Counted from the stretch's first letter, positions 11,557-23,448 are shown. The stretch: 64,000 bases of DNA from Allodiplogaster sudhausi (GCA_945643635.1 CALZFC010000256.1:23501-87500); one strand, 5' to 3'. Numbers and translations: made by a program. Notes: a model not told the origin generated them from the sequence alone.

Positions 11557-11945
11557 GTGGATCATAAGTATTTGGCGCGGCCGTAGAAAGAAGTAGCGCA
11601 AGGCTATTAGGACGGATAACGATAACCTCAACGTACATAGGTTAGCAGTAACTAGCAATGCAGTTAACTCATCGATTACCAAATTACCTTTGCTTATGCT
11701 TAGCGAATATTCTCTTAATAATAATAAGCTGGCGAGGCCGCAGAAAGAAGTTCAAAAAAGGCTATTATGACGGCGATACAACTGCACTGTCAGACAACGT
11801 AACCTCAACGTACATATGTTAGTAGTAACTGGCAATGCAGTTAACTCATGGATTACCAAATTACCTTTGCTTAAGGTTAGCGAGTATTCTCTTGATAATA
11901 ATAAGGTGGAGCAGCCGAAGAAAGTTGTTCAACGTTTTATTTCTA
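11557..11945. repeat. Tandem repeat, unit about 165-180 bp, just over two copies
   Basis: The block from gcggccgtagaaagaagt through cctcaacgtacataggttag and attaccaaattacctttgct recurs at about 11730 with cctcaacgtacatatgttag and again attaccaaattacctttgct. A third partial start (gagcagccgaagaaag) follows near 11912. No coding frame is kept. Confidence 0.85.
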
Positions 11946-12428
11946 AAGGGAGAATGTTTACATTCAGACTTGTGTTTTTTTATAATTAATGAAGTGAATT
12001 GAATTTTTAATTTTGAAATTAATTAAGTTTATGCCACATCTTCTACGAAGCAAATTTTTTTGAACGCACCTTTAAAAAACGGCGGAAACGGCGACAGTGA
12101 AGTCGAAAACAGGGGCAAAAGAAACAGAGAAGTTTAAACGCCCTTGGCTCCTGGAAATTATGAATAGTGCGAATGAACATTTCGCCTACAAATTATTTAC
12201 GTTCATTATATCTGGTAAATCTATTTAACATGTATACATAGATATTAGTCTTCACCAATTCATGAAAAATTTCCAACCCGAAAAAAGGACACTGACAATG
12301 AGAGTTACAATAAGTTCTTTCAATTTTCTTTTAATAACACTTTGGCTGTCATGGTACCTGACGACACTAAACTTTCTATGAAAAAAGCAAAGTCATGAAA
12401 AGATTATAACCGTAAAGATGATATCTCC
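11946..12428. other. AT-rich intergenic sequence
   Basis: No gene, element end or tandem repeat was recognised. Confidence 0.5.
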
Positions 12429-13253
12429 TTAAGGGCGTCTCTTAAGACGCTTAAGGACTGCAGCCGACTGAGACACTCGCGTGCTCGCAGTGCCGAGAGC
12501 GAACTTTGCACGCTCGTATCCCGTCATAAAAGCCTCAAGCTTGGTGAGTGCAACCGGAGTAAGAGGGGCCGTGTTTGGAAGTTTCGACTTGTTGATCTCC
12601 TGCAAGACAAGAGAAAGAGAGAGGGAGAGAGGGAGAGAGAGGAAGAGTGAAGAAGCAGCCAGAAACAAAGAAAGTTGAAAAAACGAGAGAACCATTAAGA
12701 TCGGCACATAATCACCGATACCTGATGTGATTGCGAAGGAAGGAGCAGTATTGCTAACCTCGAACAGGTCGTTCTTCTTCCCGATGAGTTGATCAACGGA
12801 CCGCTTTGCTGTGATGCATGTGTTAAGCGCGGACGTCATCTCTTCATCGGCGTGCTGGCTCTTTCCCGGATCGATCAACCGAAGACTCTGGCGAAGGTCC
12901 CATTCCAGGATGCCCTGCAATTATGGCAAATGTGCTTTATCGTATCACAGTAACCATCTTAAGATTAATGCATATTAACTTACTTACTTCCCAACATACA
13001 AATGATGTAACAAGTTGTTGTCACGGACAAGATTTGATCCGCGCAACGTTAGAATAGAATATTTAAAAAATATCTGAAACGCACGAGCGAAGACTTGGCA
13101 CTCTTAGCCTTTCCACTCGCTGTGTTCATAGCCGTATGCCACGGCCGGTCCGTGCCACGCTTCGCCTGGTACTTCCGATTATTCTGGGTATCCGGCTCTT
13201 TGCCTTCCTCTGCGAGCGGCGTGCCCAGCACAAGGTCATCTTTGGTCCTCGCC
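12429..13253 (-). CDS. Three-exon gene, unknown soluble protein (C-terminal part)
   Basis: Minus-strand exons: 13253-13085, 12914-12759 and 12599-12429, with TAA at the end. All borders are GT/AG and the phases agree (entry phase 1, then 0 and 0). The encoded protein is about 164 residues without its N-terminus: LGTPLAEEGKEPDTQNNRKY and GTDRPWHTAMNTASGKAK in exon one, LEWDLRQSLRLIDPGKSQ and CITAKRSVDQLIGKKNDLFE in exon two, and LEAFMTGYERAKFALGTAST with a basic end LKRLKRRP in exon three. It is hydrophilic with predicted helices, and no signal peptide or membrane segment is visible in this part. The first exon starts with a split codon, so at least one more exon lies upstream (above 13260), probably beyond the pyrimidine-rich stretch. 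The family is not recognised. Confidence 0.72.
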
Positions 13254-13259
13254 CTATAA

Positions 13260-13680
13260 AAGAAGACAAAAGGCTCCCTTTTTCAGTAGGATGGCTCCGT
13301 TGGACAGCAAGTTTTCCTAATATTGCTGTGGCTTCTCTTTTGAATCTCTGTGTTCTCTTTCTCTCTGTCCTCTCTTTTTCTCTCTCTTGTCCCTCTTCCT
13401 GTGTCTATCTTCCTGCCTCTCTTTCCTCCGCTCTCTCCTTAGCTCTCTCTGTGTTTCGCTGACTCTTCATTCTAATAACTATGAAGCGATAGCAAATATC
13501 GATTCGCAGTAATTAGAATCGAGACTTCTCCAAACTGCCTATGTGCACATGGTTTTGGATCAAGTCAGCAGCCTATGTTATACTCTTGATCTAAATATCC
13601 GTTCCCGAACGTAGACAAATGCATAGTGCTATTATAAATAGTGAAGGCGTCAGCAATGTTCTAACTGCGCGGAGTATTTT
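13260..13680. other. Spacer upstream of the three-exon gene
   Basis: A CT-rich tract (13330-13460) and AT-rich sequence. The missing 5' exon of the 12429-13253 gene may be here but was not identified. Confidence 0.4.
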
Positions 13681-13941
13681 CATATAAGACAGTTTGAATA
13701 AAAAATTTGTTTTTTTTTCCTGCAATTTTCGAATAAGCTGTTATTTTTGGCACGGATTTAGAATATTCCATTGCTTTCCATTTTTGACGATCGTTAAAAT
13801 AGTCAAAACGCTGATCTGGCCGTATTAACTATCATCAATAATGAGAAACAGTGGAATATTCTAAATCCGTGCCAAAAGTAACAGCTTACTCGAAAATTAC
13901 GGGAAAAAAACCAAATTTGTTAATTCATACTGTCTTATATG
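13681..13941. mobile_element. Small inverted-repeat element (MITE), copy 1
   Basis: A 261-bp unit begins catataagacag and ends ctgtcttatatg. Inner inverted repeats include ggcacggatttagaatattc against gaatattctaaatccgtgcc. It contains no coding frame. A second copy is at 15063-15316. Confidence 0.93.
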
Positions 13942-14738
13942 GTCTCACCATAATCTATCCCTAAACCCCTTATGTTAATGAGGCGCAGGTGGATTTGAAT
14001 TTAAAAAAAAACAACCTCAACATGTTAAACACCTTTCTAAAGCTCTCCATGAGCTGGTAAAGTCTTTTTATATGTTTATAACTGGAGAAGAGGGTGCTGG
14101 AATTTGGAAGCACAGGGTGTGGAAGTGGCCTGGCTTGGTCGAGACCACGCGCAAAAGTTGAGAAATCGAACGGGGTTCCTTTTTTATGGAATGTACATAA
14201 TTAACCAAGTTGCTCTTGCAAAAAACAAGATGCAAGTGGAAATAAGGTATGTCATATAATAATTCTTCAAGGTTGCAATCAGATGCAATATGTGAAAGCA
14301 ATTAAATACGGCTTACAAAAACGAAATTGTAATAAAAAATAGTGTATGTGTGTGTGTGTTTACGCCTTATACCCGAGGCGTAAATAACTCTTTCTATTTT
14401 TCTCTATTTTTTCCTCTCCCTATTGTTCGTCTCTCAACTCCATTTTCTCCTGGGAAAATCACTTGCAATCGTTTAAAACTGACTTTGCACACGCCGACTT
14501 CAATTGATCTGCTTGTGCTGCAAGCAATCGAAAATAAGGAATTATTGAACACTTTCATATTGAGCTCTCTCTCTCTCTTTTTCTTTCTCTCACTCTACCT
14601 CTTTCTCTTTCTCTCTTTTCTATCTTTCTCTAAGCTACAGATAAATAACCAGTGATGCAATCCCTCTTCAAGTGGCGTCGTTCGGCAGTGTGGTTGCCAC
14701 TAAGAGATTAATCAGTATCAATTTTGCAAACAGCTTTA

Positions 14739-17700
14739 TTAATAATTAGAGTTCAACAACAAACACACAAATAAACATGACGAAGAAAAATGCCGAGCTA
14801 TAGCAAAGTTTGATAATCGCAGAAAGCGATGCGCCAAGAGGTCGGCCGCGTCTTTTCGATCGACGAAGGGGACTTTGAGACAATCGTCTATAAGTAGCAC
14901 AAAATATTGGGAAAACTTTACTTAAGAATAGTTTTAGTCTTTTATCAAAAATGAAAATTTTTAATCCAAGGAACGAAAAGAAGGCAGCGGAACAGGTTCC
15001 GTCGTTACCGGGCCGATTTGGCAAGTCGAAGTGGTCTCGCTGCATAACAATATGTATGTTTCCATATAAGACAGTGTAAATTTCTAAAAAAAAATTGGTT
15101 TTTTTTCTGCAATTTTCGGGTAAGCTGTTATTTTTGGCACGGATTTAGAATATTCCACTGCTTGCCATTTTTGACGATCGTTAAAATAGTAAAAACGCTG
15201 ATCTGGCAATTTAAACAATCATCAATAATGGCAAACAGTGGAATATTCTAAATCCGTGAGCTTACCGGAAAATTGCAGAAAAAAACCAAATTTTTTAATT
15301 CAAGCTATCTTATATGTACATATTATAAGTTTAAAGCTGTGAAATATAATTTAAAATGTAGTTTTGAGACAAATGGTAATCAAAATAGATATTTTTAAAA
15401 AGCATAAATTAATTAATTGATTAAGATGCTGACATTCGCCAGACGCAGCGCCACCCGCCCCATGCTGTAAATATCCGCTTTCCTATTATAATCCGCCTTC
15501 CTATTATAATCGCGGCCGCGGACTTCGGGAGCGGCACTAATAAAGATTGAAATGAGTCAACCATGGAGGAAAAGAATTGCCGAAAATTAACAGTCGTCTG
15601 TTTTTACTGCTTTCCAACGTTTTCCAGCATGCTTTGATAGTTAAATGAAACATAATAAAAGTCAAAAAATACGAGACTAACTAGGCCTTCGTGCCACACT
15701 CAATGTCGAGGCGTTCGTTCTTCTTACAAAAATTTGCGAACCCCATGTCGATGAGCATCGCCTGATTACATTTATTGTTATATTTAGATCTCCTAAAAGG
15801 AACAAATGAGCGTTTCATAAAAAAAACCGAATTGGAGTCAATTCTAGTAACTCTGACCGTGCCGTCGTTGCTGATAATAACATTGTGGAGTTTGATGTCG
15901 AGGTGCACGAGATTCCGCTTGTGCATGTACTCGATTCCCTGAACATAATACACTTCTTTTTGCATCCACTATTTTCATTGATTACAATTCATTAAGTAGA
16001 CTTTTGCTGTCCATGTTTGGCCTGTTTATCTCTATTTCTCTCTGTTTCCATATCGGTTATGTCACTCCATCCATCACTATTTCTACTTACAATCTCCATT
16101 ACTCTCTTTCTGTCTCTATTTCTCTTTCTCTACCTATCTCTATTTCTCTCTCTTCCCTTTCTCTAATTCTCTCTCTCCTTATCTCTATTTCTCCTTCTCT
16201 GTGTCTGTCTCTGCTTCTGTCTCTCTCTCCCTCTCTTTTCCTTTCCTACACTCTCCCTAATTAATTACTTAGGCTCGACAATGTGCCGAGTCCGGTTGTG
16301 ACTTAAAGGAAGAATCCGACGAAAAACTAACTTCTTCTTTTATCCTCCCATATGATCAAATTTCACCGAAAAGATCGGTCGGAGGAGATACCGCTTTATG
16401 AAAGTGATTATTTTTCCACATATATTTATAAATACTGTAAAAACGACTCTGTCGATTCACTCGTTGGATTATCAAGACCAAATATGGAGTGCCAACTGGT
16501 GAGAATAAAGTCGGCTCGTCCTGCCCAATTCGAACTCCATTTTCACCAATTGATTAGCGATACGGAAGTTAGGGAAAAGCGAGACCATGATAGAACTTGA
16601 GAGAGGTTAGAGACACATGCACTTCAAATTTGAAATTTTGTAGCCAGCCCTAAATCACCGCTCATCCAGTTTGGAGTTTAGCATCGGCTGAAGCGTCGTT
16701 TTATCAGATACGGTTTTCTTTCGTCGGATACTTCCTTTAAGATGCAACGTGTTCCGAGCAGGAAAGTTTGAAGTGTCAGAATTAACGGTCTTTGCTCTTC
16801 CGAGAGCTAGTAATTGTTGTTCTCCTTGGAATGCATATCTCTTCCACTTTCTTTCTCTCATTATGTCGCTTATATTTCTCCACTATACATATATGTACAT
16901 ACATAGGTATTTACCGTATTTTCTCTATTAGTGCCCCTCCCTCTAATAGTGCCCCCTCTCGCAAGGGTATTAAAAAATAGTACCTCTCCCTCTAATAGAA
17001 CCCCCCCCCCTAATTGTTTGTGATGCTCTTCCCAATTAATTGATTGCAAATTTATTCAAAATCTACGGTAAAACGGATATTTCCGTGATGATTCCATTGT
17101 AGTACTGCAATAATTCTTCGTTTTTGAGAATAAAATGTTGTTATCAAACTTTTAGTCAAGCACATTGAAAAATAGTACCCCTCCCTCTAATAGAACCCCT
17201 CCCCTCTAATAGTGCCCCCTCTCGCAGGGTTATTGAAAAATAGTGCCCCCGGGGGCACTAATAGGGAAAATACGGTACCCCTTGATAGAATATCTGCAGA
17301 TTGTCGTTGTTTACAAATCTCCCACTCTGTCGCCCATGAAATAGTACCCCTCCCTCTAATAGAACCCCTCATCTCTAATAGTGCCCCCTCTCGCAGGGTT
17401 ATTGAAAAATAGTGCCCCCGGGGGCACTAATAGGGAAAATACGGTACCCCTTGATAGAATATCTGCAGATTGTCGTTGTTTACAAATCTCCCACTCTGTC
17501 GCCCATGCGCTCGTTACCCTTTGCTTCTGGTGCAGTTTACCGTATCATGCCCAACGTTTTCCTTCACTCTCTCAGAACAGTCTCACATGAAGCTGTTCTC
17601 TTCCATTGTCTTCCATGCATGCAACGTGTCACCCAATATCTTGCAACGCCATACAGTAGTTTTCTCCTTTGATACCGCATTCTCACACTCATACAACTTG

Positions 17701-19779
17701 TCATTGACAAGTGGGAAATCAATCATCTTTAAATCAGAAAATAAACGCGAGCACGCACAGAGCAGATGTCGTTGATGATGGCTGCGACAAGAGGCTCAGT
17801 CAAGGGCTCAGTAGCGATCAAGGACAACTCAGCCAGGCCGCGTTGAGTGGTGATGTACACGTTGCCAGCAGAGCAGTACACTCCCATAAACGTGCAGATG
17901 TTCGGGCAGGCACGCAGCTGTAATTGAAAAAAGAACCGGACTCATTACACCCTGAGCGTCGATCTTGCCTGCAGTGGATGCATTCACATACATACATACA
18001 TGTTTCTATTACAATTTATGGCTTCAGAACGAGATCATTACTTCCCAAGAATTATATGACATGGCAATTTTTAGATTAAACATTAAAAGGACAGAGTTTT
18101 TTTTGTAAAATAAAAGTTGAAAGTAGTATGCTCTGACGAGATCAACTATCGCTTCATATGGTCTATAACTATTAGCGCCTTTGGAATAGAATAAGAGAGA
18201 GAGGGAGCGAGAGAAAAATGATAAAAATAAAATTAAAAAAAAAGTTGAATATTTCTCTCCAAATCGAATGTATTCCAATGTTTCTAATGTTAAAAAAGCA
18301 ACCTTTGACAGAATGCAAATTTCTTTCTGCAGGAGCTCAGTGTAGTTGTCGTCGTCCGGCATGACTTGCTTCTTCACTGCCAATTCACTGCCGGAAGCCA
18401 GATCAGTGCCCTAGAAATGAGATTTTTCATTTTTATTTTGCAAATGTTTTCTTAAACATCCTATGTGCAAATAGATCAACATTTGAGCTGCTCGTTTGTA
18501 AATTTAAATACATGTACATATGTACGTATGTACATACGCGATTTGCGAGAATATCAAATAGAATCAACATGGCCAGGGACCCGTAAAAATCGACCGGATT
18601 TTGTTCAAAGATTCCTTATAGGTGCTTTATCATACATACACCGCAAGAAGGAGCGTGAAATTTGCTACAGGCTGAACCCCTTTACATAAAATTCCGAATC
18701 TACAATCTTTTGTAATAAATCAAAAGAATATTGCATCTGCTTACAACAAATAATCAGATCCCTTGGAATTTTATATTGTTCGGTGACGCTAAATTACGCC
18801 AAGTTCATGATTATAAGAGATTAGAGCCTTCAAGAGGCTCGTAGCGCTTAGTGTCCCTACATAAAAGTTGCACAGCACCCGTTCAGACTTATTAATACCT
18901 AGTCAGGGTCCCACTTTTCGGACTCTTAAGTGTGTTTTTTGGAGCTTCAATTTGCCTTTGAGCTTAATTTTGAGCAAATGTATAAAGTGCCAATTTGCAT
19001 ATTCAGGCCTAGTACTTCGTCAATTTGCAAATTGCGAAAATATTTGTTGTGTAGATGATGATATCTACATACATGTACTATGTACATTTGAATATGGACT
19101 CTGTGAGTCCTGTTACATTATACTCGTCCTCGGCAGGCAGACTCATTGTCACTTCCACTTCCCGTCTCAGTTGGTCACCTCGTGTCCCCTCTTCACTTCC
19201 CTCCTTCTCTCCTCTCACGAGCGGTCGGCCTTCCATTCTCTCTCTCCCATTCCCTATTCTCTCTAATAAACCATTTCCGCCCTCGCCTCGTCTTTCCTCT
19301 CTAGCGGAGGACACGACAATATTACTGTCAAATTTATAATGACTTTTTAAAGCCTAATAAATGCAGAGAAACCCTGGTTTCCCCTGTTTTCCGGGGAAGT
19401 TGTATAGAAAAATATATATCACATAACTCGATATGCAGCTAACATTATTTTTGCATAATTTGCAAGCTAGTAAATAAGTTATAAGCTGCTGACACTCTGG
19501 ACACAGCCAAACGCTCCGATTCCTAGTATCTCCTGCCTGATGGAGATCGCTGTCAAAGGTGGCTGAAACGATGAAGCATGGTTTTGTTGCGCTTCTTGGA
19601 CAACTAAATGTTGGACATAAAAAGTTCTGAATGTTAAATAATCAACTTATTCTGAGACATTTTACAAGTCCGCTCATGTGCATGTCTTCCCAATGTGTAG
19701 AAAGTATCAAAATAAGAGGATAGCTAACGTCCATCTCTTCGAATTTGACATCCGACGCCTTGCCATAAACACGAACCAT
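14739..19779 (-). CDS. Protein kinase, nine exons, complete
   Basis: Exons on the minus strand: 19779-19729 (start, MVRVYGKASDVKFEEMD), 19562-19494, 18410-18303, 17917-17759, 15938-15852, 15761-15682, 15536-15434, 15039-15009 and 14887-14739 (TAA). Lengths sum to 837 bases, 278 residues, and every junction is in phase. Motifs in order: glycine loop LGIGAFGCVQ, AVKK with the ATP lysine, QKEICILSK with the helix-C glutamate, PNICTFMGVYCSAGN, catalytic loop HLDIKLHN (usual HRD arginine is leucine), LIDMGFA (DFG is DMG), GTKAYAAPEV, ADIYSMGRVALRL and the C-lobe end VDRKDAADLLAHRFL. All catalytic residues are present, so it should be active. It resembles Ser/Thr kinases of the STE/MLK kind, but no subfamily is claimed. 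Odd points: a duplicated DYNRKA, and a helix-G region about 25 residues shorter than usual. Confidence 0.92.
15063..15316. mobile_element. Small inverted-repeat element (MITE), copy 2, in a kinase intron
   Basis: Begins catataagacag and ends atcttatatg, and matches 13681-13941 over nearly its full length (gacgatcgttaaaatagt, aacgctgatctggc, gaatattctaaatccgtg). It fills most of the intron between kinase exons 15536-15434 and 15039-15009. Confidence 0.93.
16015..16262 (+). repeat. CT-rich microsatellite in a kinase intron
   Basis: Interrupted (CT)n/(TCTC)n tract inside the long intron between kinase exons 17917-17759 and 15938-15852. Confidence 0.85.
16290..16745. mobile_element. Possible inverted-repeat element in a kinase intron
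   Basis: The sequence cttaaaggaagaatccgacg near 16303-16322 is matched, inverted and with one change, near 16715-16741 (cgtcggatacttcctttaag). The arms are about 28 bp and the interior shows no clear gene. The exact ends are uncertain. Confidence 0.5.
16912..17277. mobile_element. TACCGTATTTT-type small DNA element, copy A
   Basis: Starts taccgtattttctctattag and ends ctaatagggaaaatacggta. Between the ends are C-rich short repeats (agtgcccctccctctaatag). It carries no gene. Related copies are at 23988-24682 and 25041-25458. It lies in the long kinase intron. Confidence 0.9.
17169..17508. repeat. 170-bp direct tandem duplication
   Basis: The block beginning aaatagtacccctccctcta at 17169 is repeated from 17339 with only a few differences. 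The unit contains the right end of the TACCGTATTTT element plus the flanking sequence gatagaatatctgcagattg, so the duplication happened after insertion. Confidence 0.93.
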
Positions 19780-20672
19780 GTCTATAATTATTTGTTTACT
19801 TTATCGTTTTGAATAATTAACACATTAATAAGTACGAGTCATCATTAGCAGTAAACTTATAAAATATTCTCGGGGAATAAATCTCTCGCTCTTCCAATCT
19901 TCTATCAGAGCTAAAAGAAGTATCAACGACGTATCCTTCTCAATCTTCAAGTATCACATATGGTGGAAAATGAAGAACTGGAAGACTAAAAAGAAAATGC
20001 AAGACAACGAGCGAAAAATAGAGGGGTACTTATTGTTAGACTCTACGAATCCAATGAGACGAATGACGAACTAGACGAATGGCCACTCTTCCGTAAAAGC
20101 AGAGTGACAAGTGAACGAACAAATCCGCCTATTTTATACGGACAGGATGCACTGTTAGAGTTCCAGTTGTTTTCATAACGATATTGGCAACAAAGAATAT
20201 TCAATGTTTCATGACTTTGTTAACTTCAAATTGGTTTGTCCTCGTTGTTTAGCATGACTTTACCCTGAAAATCACAGAGTGTTTACTTGTATTTTGCTAA
20301 TTTTATTGATCTTTCGATTGCAAAGTTGGGGAGCAAAGACTACCGGCATTCATCCTTTTTATTCTCGTTAAATCCGGTCGTCTTTCTCCCTTCTGCTTTT
20401 ATTTGAAATGGGACGTTATTCGGTTCATATAATAAATAGTCGAGGAATCCAAGATGATAGGGATTTCGAATATTATTCGCCTGCTAGAATCTGATGAGTG
20501 ACTGCGTTTATTGCCACAATTAAAAGATTTAAATTGCTTTCTTAATAATGTTTTCGATTCCTTTTTCTCGTTGTTTAATCGGTTGACTGGAGTTATTTTG
20601 AGCACGCTGATGAGAAGATTCCACGTGGAAGTCCTGTCCCTTTAAACATTTGATTGGTAGAATTTTAAGCGA

Positions 20673-20905
20673 TTATTCAATGACGGTGAGGAAGAACTGG
20701 GGGTACTGATCAATTTGAGGCATTCGCTGATCAAGCAGCGTTCTCTTTGGATCCAAATTCAATTGTGGTGTTTTGTCATCGGTAGGTTGTGGAGAACTTG
20801 TAGTGTGACACGAACTTGCAGTCTGGCTTTTGAGATGTCCTCATCACCAGCCTTTACACTCAGTTGAATATTATTTGTCGATTCAAGTTGTTTATTTCAG
20901 TATAC
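20673..20905 (-). CDS. Possible terminal exon, unknown gene, frame uncertain
   Basis: Two overlapping protein-like frames occur on the minus strand. The upstream one reads VKAGDEDISKARLQVRVTLQ; the downstream one reads LNLDPKRTLLDQRMPQIDQY then PQFFLTVIE and TAA. They are one base apart in frame near 20780, with no plausible intron between. This could be the broken or misassembled last exon of a gene whose other exons were not found. Confidence 0.4.
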
Positions 20906-21109
20906 ATACATATTTAATAGTTTTTTGATGTTTACAGCCTCTCCGACTCCGCATGGCGAGAAAGTCGAATGAGGCTTACGGGATTTGCGGTATAACATGT
21001 CCGCCTCTGAAGATGCCGATGATGGCATAGTAGTACCTTAATTTCACGCTAAAACGTGCAGCAAAATTATAATTATAACGATATTGCTCAAATAAACATA
21101 CTGAATATC

Positions 21110-21240
21110 CTCTAATAAAAGCCTCATTCTATTAGAAACCCATAATAAAAGTCCCTTTATATTATAAAAACAGAGGCGTCGTTTGGTCAAAAGAAAAAGG
21201 GTCAATTCTATAGTAGAAATGCCCTCAAAAATGCCTAACT
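21110..21240. other. AT-rich stretch with ctctaataaaagcc-type repeats
   Basis: Short motifs like ctctaataaaagcctcattc resemble the interior of the TACCGTATTTT elements but have no recognisable ends. This may be a remnant. Confidence 0.3.
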
Positions 21241-21557
21241 GAACGTTTCATATCTTCAAGGGATCATTAATGAGTGGAAGTGTAGAAGACTTCAATTTTT
21301 ATAACGTAAGCAAGTCCCTTCTATTGGTATACAAATTAAAATGTTCATTTTATTCTTGATTTCTACCCCCTTTTTTGCAATTGCTGTCCATTTTTATGCC
21401 TTCAGTTTGTAATTAATAAGTTTGTACTTCTGTTCCTTCTAACGAGGTTTTGCTCCGAATCACGTTATGTGCATATATTCCAAGACCCTTTTTATTTGGT
21501 AGGAGACGGGTTAAGGGAGAACAAACGGAGAGCGAGGAGGAGAGAAGGATGGGGAGC

Positions 21558-21882
21558 TTATTTCGGCGCGAAGTAGGCCGAGGTAGTGCCGGGGGCGCCG
21601 CCGCCGCAGCTGCTGCCAGTTTCTTTCACTTTACGTGCAATACTTTCAAAAATGAAAGTATTTTTGAATTCGCAGATTTTGTTTTTGCATGAAATTGTAG
21701 ATCGCCACGTTTATGCACTCAAATAATGCACTTACTTCGTGAACTTTTACAACATTCTCGGAGTGCTTACAAGGCAAAAAAATTTTTTCGAAGCAACTCA
21801 CATTATCCATTTCCACCTTCGCGCCCCATCGCGCGTAATTGGGCGGGTTCTTTCTCTTCCTGGCAACGACGATTTCGTTCAT
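21558..21882 (-). CDS. Small basic protein, unknown, three candidate exons
   Basis: Exon 21882-21802 starts with ATG and encodes MNEIVVARKRKNPPNYARWG plus AKVEMDN, ending at a perfect GTGAGT donor. Exon 21765-21736 encodes HSENVVKVHE and ends at a perfect GTAAGT donor. The likely last exon, 21642-21558, encodes IARKVKETGSSCGGGAPGTT plus SAYFAPK and TAA, and an AATAAA lies about 60 bases further on. The junction into the last exon is out of phase by eye, so this part is less sure. The last-exon region is GC-rich with a GGC run. No family is recognised; the lysine/arginine-rich start suggests a nucleic-acid-binding or nuclear protein. Confidence 0.48.
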
Positions 21883-21939
21883 TTCCCAGCTTCGAAAAGT
21901 CGCTTGTTTTGTCGGCTACTTTTACCTGACATGATATAC

Positions 21940-21942
<3 letters not shown>

Positions 21943-21970
<28 letters not shown>
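21943..21970. repeat. (ATTG)n microsatellite
   Basis: Seven consecutive attg units at the start of the spacer between two minus-strand genes. Nothing else was recognised up to about 22340. Confidence 0.8.
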
Positions 21971-22346
21971 AATGACAAGAGTATGCCTCTTCGTGGAGAG
22001 ATGTGGGGTGAAGTTTGGATTTATATGTTTAGGGGTGAAGCTTGGATATCTTGGGTAAAGGGATGACTGGCCGTCTCTTGTTTATCCAAAGCAACGATTC
22101 GTTCCACCTTTTCGTCATGCGTTACTAGAAAGTGTACAAACATATATTCATGAAATAACTGCGTGCCGATTTTATTTCCGAGATCGAGGGGGCGATTAAA
22201 CGATTAAACTCCTCAATCTACGACTATACCATTTATTATTGTAATTTCCTCTGTAAGGCTTGTGTTGTATCATGTATTTACACAGCTATTTTTTTGTCGC
22301 GTTTATTCTATCAAAAAATTGATAAGACGAGCTAAGGGCCGAGCTC

Positions 22347-23448
22347 CTATTTCTTCTTGGTCGCACCATTCGCCTTCGTCGGCTTATGAGAGGCATTCTG
22401 AAATATTCTATCATGGCCAGCGCACAAAGTGGATGGGAATAAAAATATTTTTTTTATTTTATTTTAATTTCCTCTGTAGGGCTTGTGTTGTATCATGAGA
22501 ATAACATAAGGACGGAGAGCAGATACTTTGCGCGTTGCCGCAGCCGTAGAAGAGTTGGCCTTGAAGCCCGGAAATGGGGGCGCACGGTTATTCTTAATAC
22601 GTCTCATGCATTCGATAGAAAGAATAAAAAAGTAAAAAAAAACGGTTTAAATACATTTCATAAAAATGGTAAATTTTTTTTTTATATTAACTCAGTAAAC
22701 AGATGGAAAATAATGAAAGACGACAGGACGAACGAGTAAAAAGCAACAAAAGAAAAGGTCAGAAAACCATGACTCGCACGCTTCGAATGCATATACTCTA
22801 CGGTTGAAGAAACTAAATTTAACCTTTGACTTCTGCTGCAGTCCAAGAATGTTTCGAGCCTGATCCCAAGCAGCTTTGAGATCTGGATTGGCGTCCGATG
22901 GCAGCTCGTCCGAAGTGCAGAAAGAGTAGACGTCCTTAATCAATGGGCTGGAAACGGTCAGGAAAGAGAGAAAAACAGCCGCAGCATTAATCTTGCCGTT
23001 TGTCCAAGATTAATGCTGCGGCTGCGACATCGTAGATAATCAGGTATTTCAAGGCAAAAGAACTTTGATGAATTTCTTGCCGTCCTCATCGAGTGGCAGC
23101 AGGAAAGCTGACAATTCGCTAATTTCGTGGAAGACTTTCTCCACCTAAAAGGCACCAGAACTACTCACTGGCAAACAATGCCTTGGTACAAATTTGTCAA
23201 AAAGAAATGTTGCTCGAATATTGTCATTTGTCTGGCATATTTCATTAAAAAAGTTTTTTTTTGTTTCGCAAGGTAGTGAGAGCTTACGAATATGGCAGCA
23301 GCTGTTTACCATTGCTACTTGAAGCAACCAAAAAAAACATATCCTGGCCGGCGCCGGCGGCTCTCCACGTCTCTTGATCCAGACCAGCAAGCCAGGAGCC
23401 AGGCCTTAACATTTCCTTGATCAGTCTAAATTCCTCGACTACAGCCAT
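22347..23448 (-). CDS. Unknown protein with a lysine-rich end; one exon carries a palindrome
   Basis: Minus-strand exons: 23448 (ATG) to about 23288, 23144-22977, 22947-22824, 22592-22527 and 22397-22347 (TAG). Exon 1 reads MAVVEEFRLIKEMLRPGSWL then AGLDQETWRAAGAGQDM. Exon 3 reads YSFCTSDELPSDANPDLKAA then WDQARNILGLQQKSK. Exons 4 and 5 end in ASHKPTKANGATKKK, a basic tail like those of histone or nucleolar proteins. Phases agree if exon 2 is read as WRKSSTKLANC and onward, but another frame (VEKVFHEISELSAFLLPLDE) looks far more protein-like and breaks after 27 codons. Exon 2 ends in a perfect 20-bp-arm palindrome. The gene may be intact, or freshly damaged in exon 2. No family was recognised. 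Confidence 0.6.
22976..23024. repeat. Perfect palindrome, 20-bp arms, 9-bp loop
   Basis: Left arm cagccgcagcattaatcttg (22976-22995), loop ccgtttgtc, right arm caagattaatgctgcggctg (23005-23024). It coincides with the donor end of exon 2 of the 22347-23448 gene. Confidence 0.98.

Noticed and set aside
14068..14655. Frames on both strands between the MITE and the kinase stop
   Set aside because: No splice signals or family resemblance; one runs through a CT tract.
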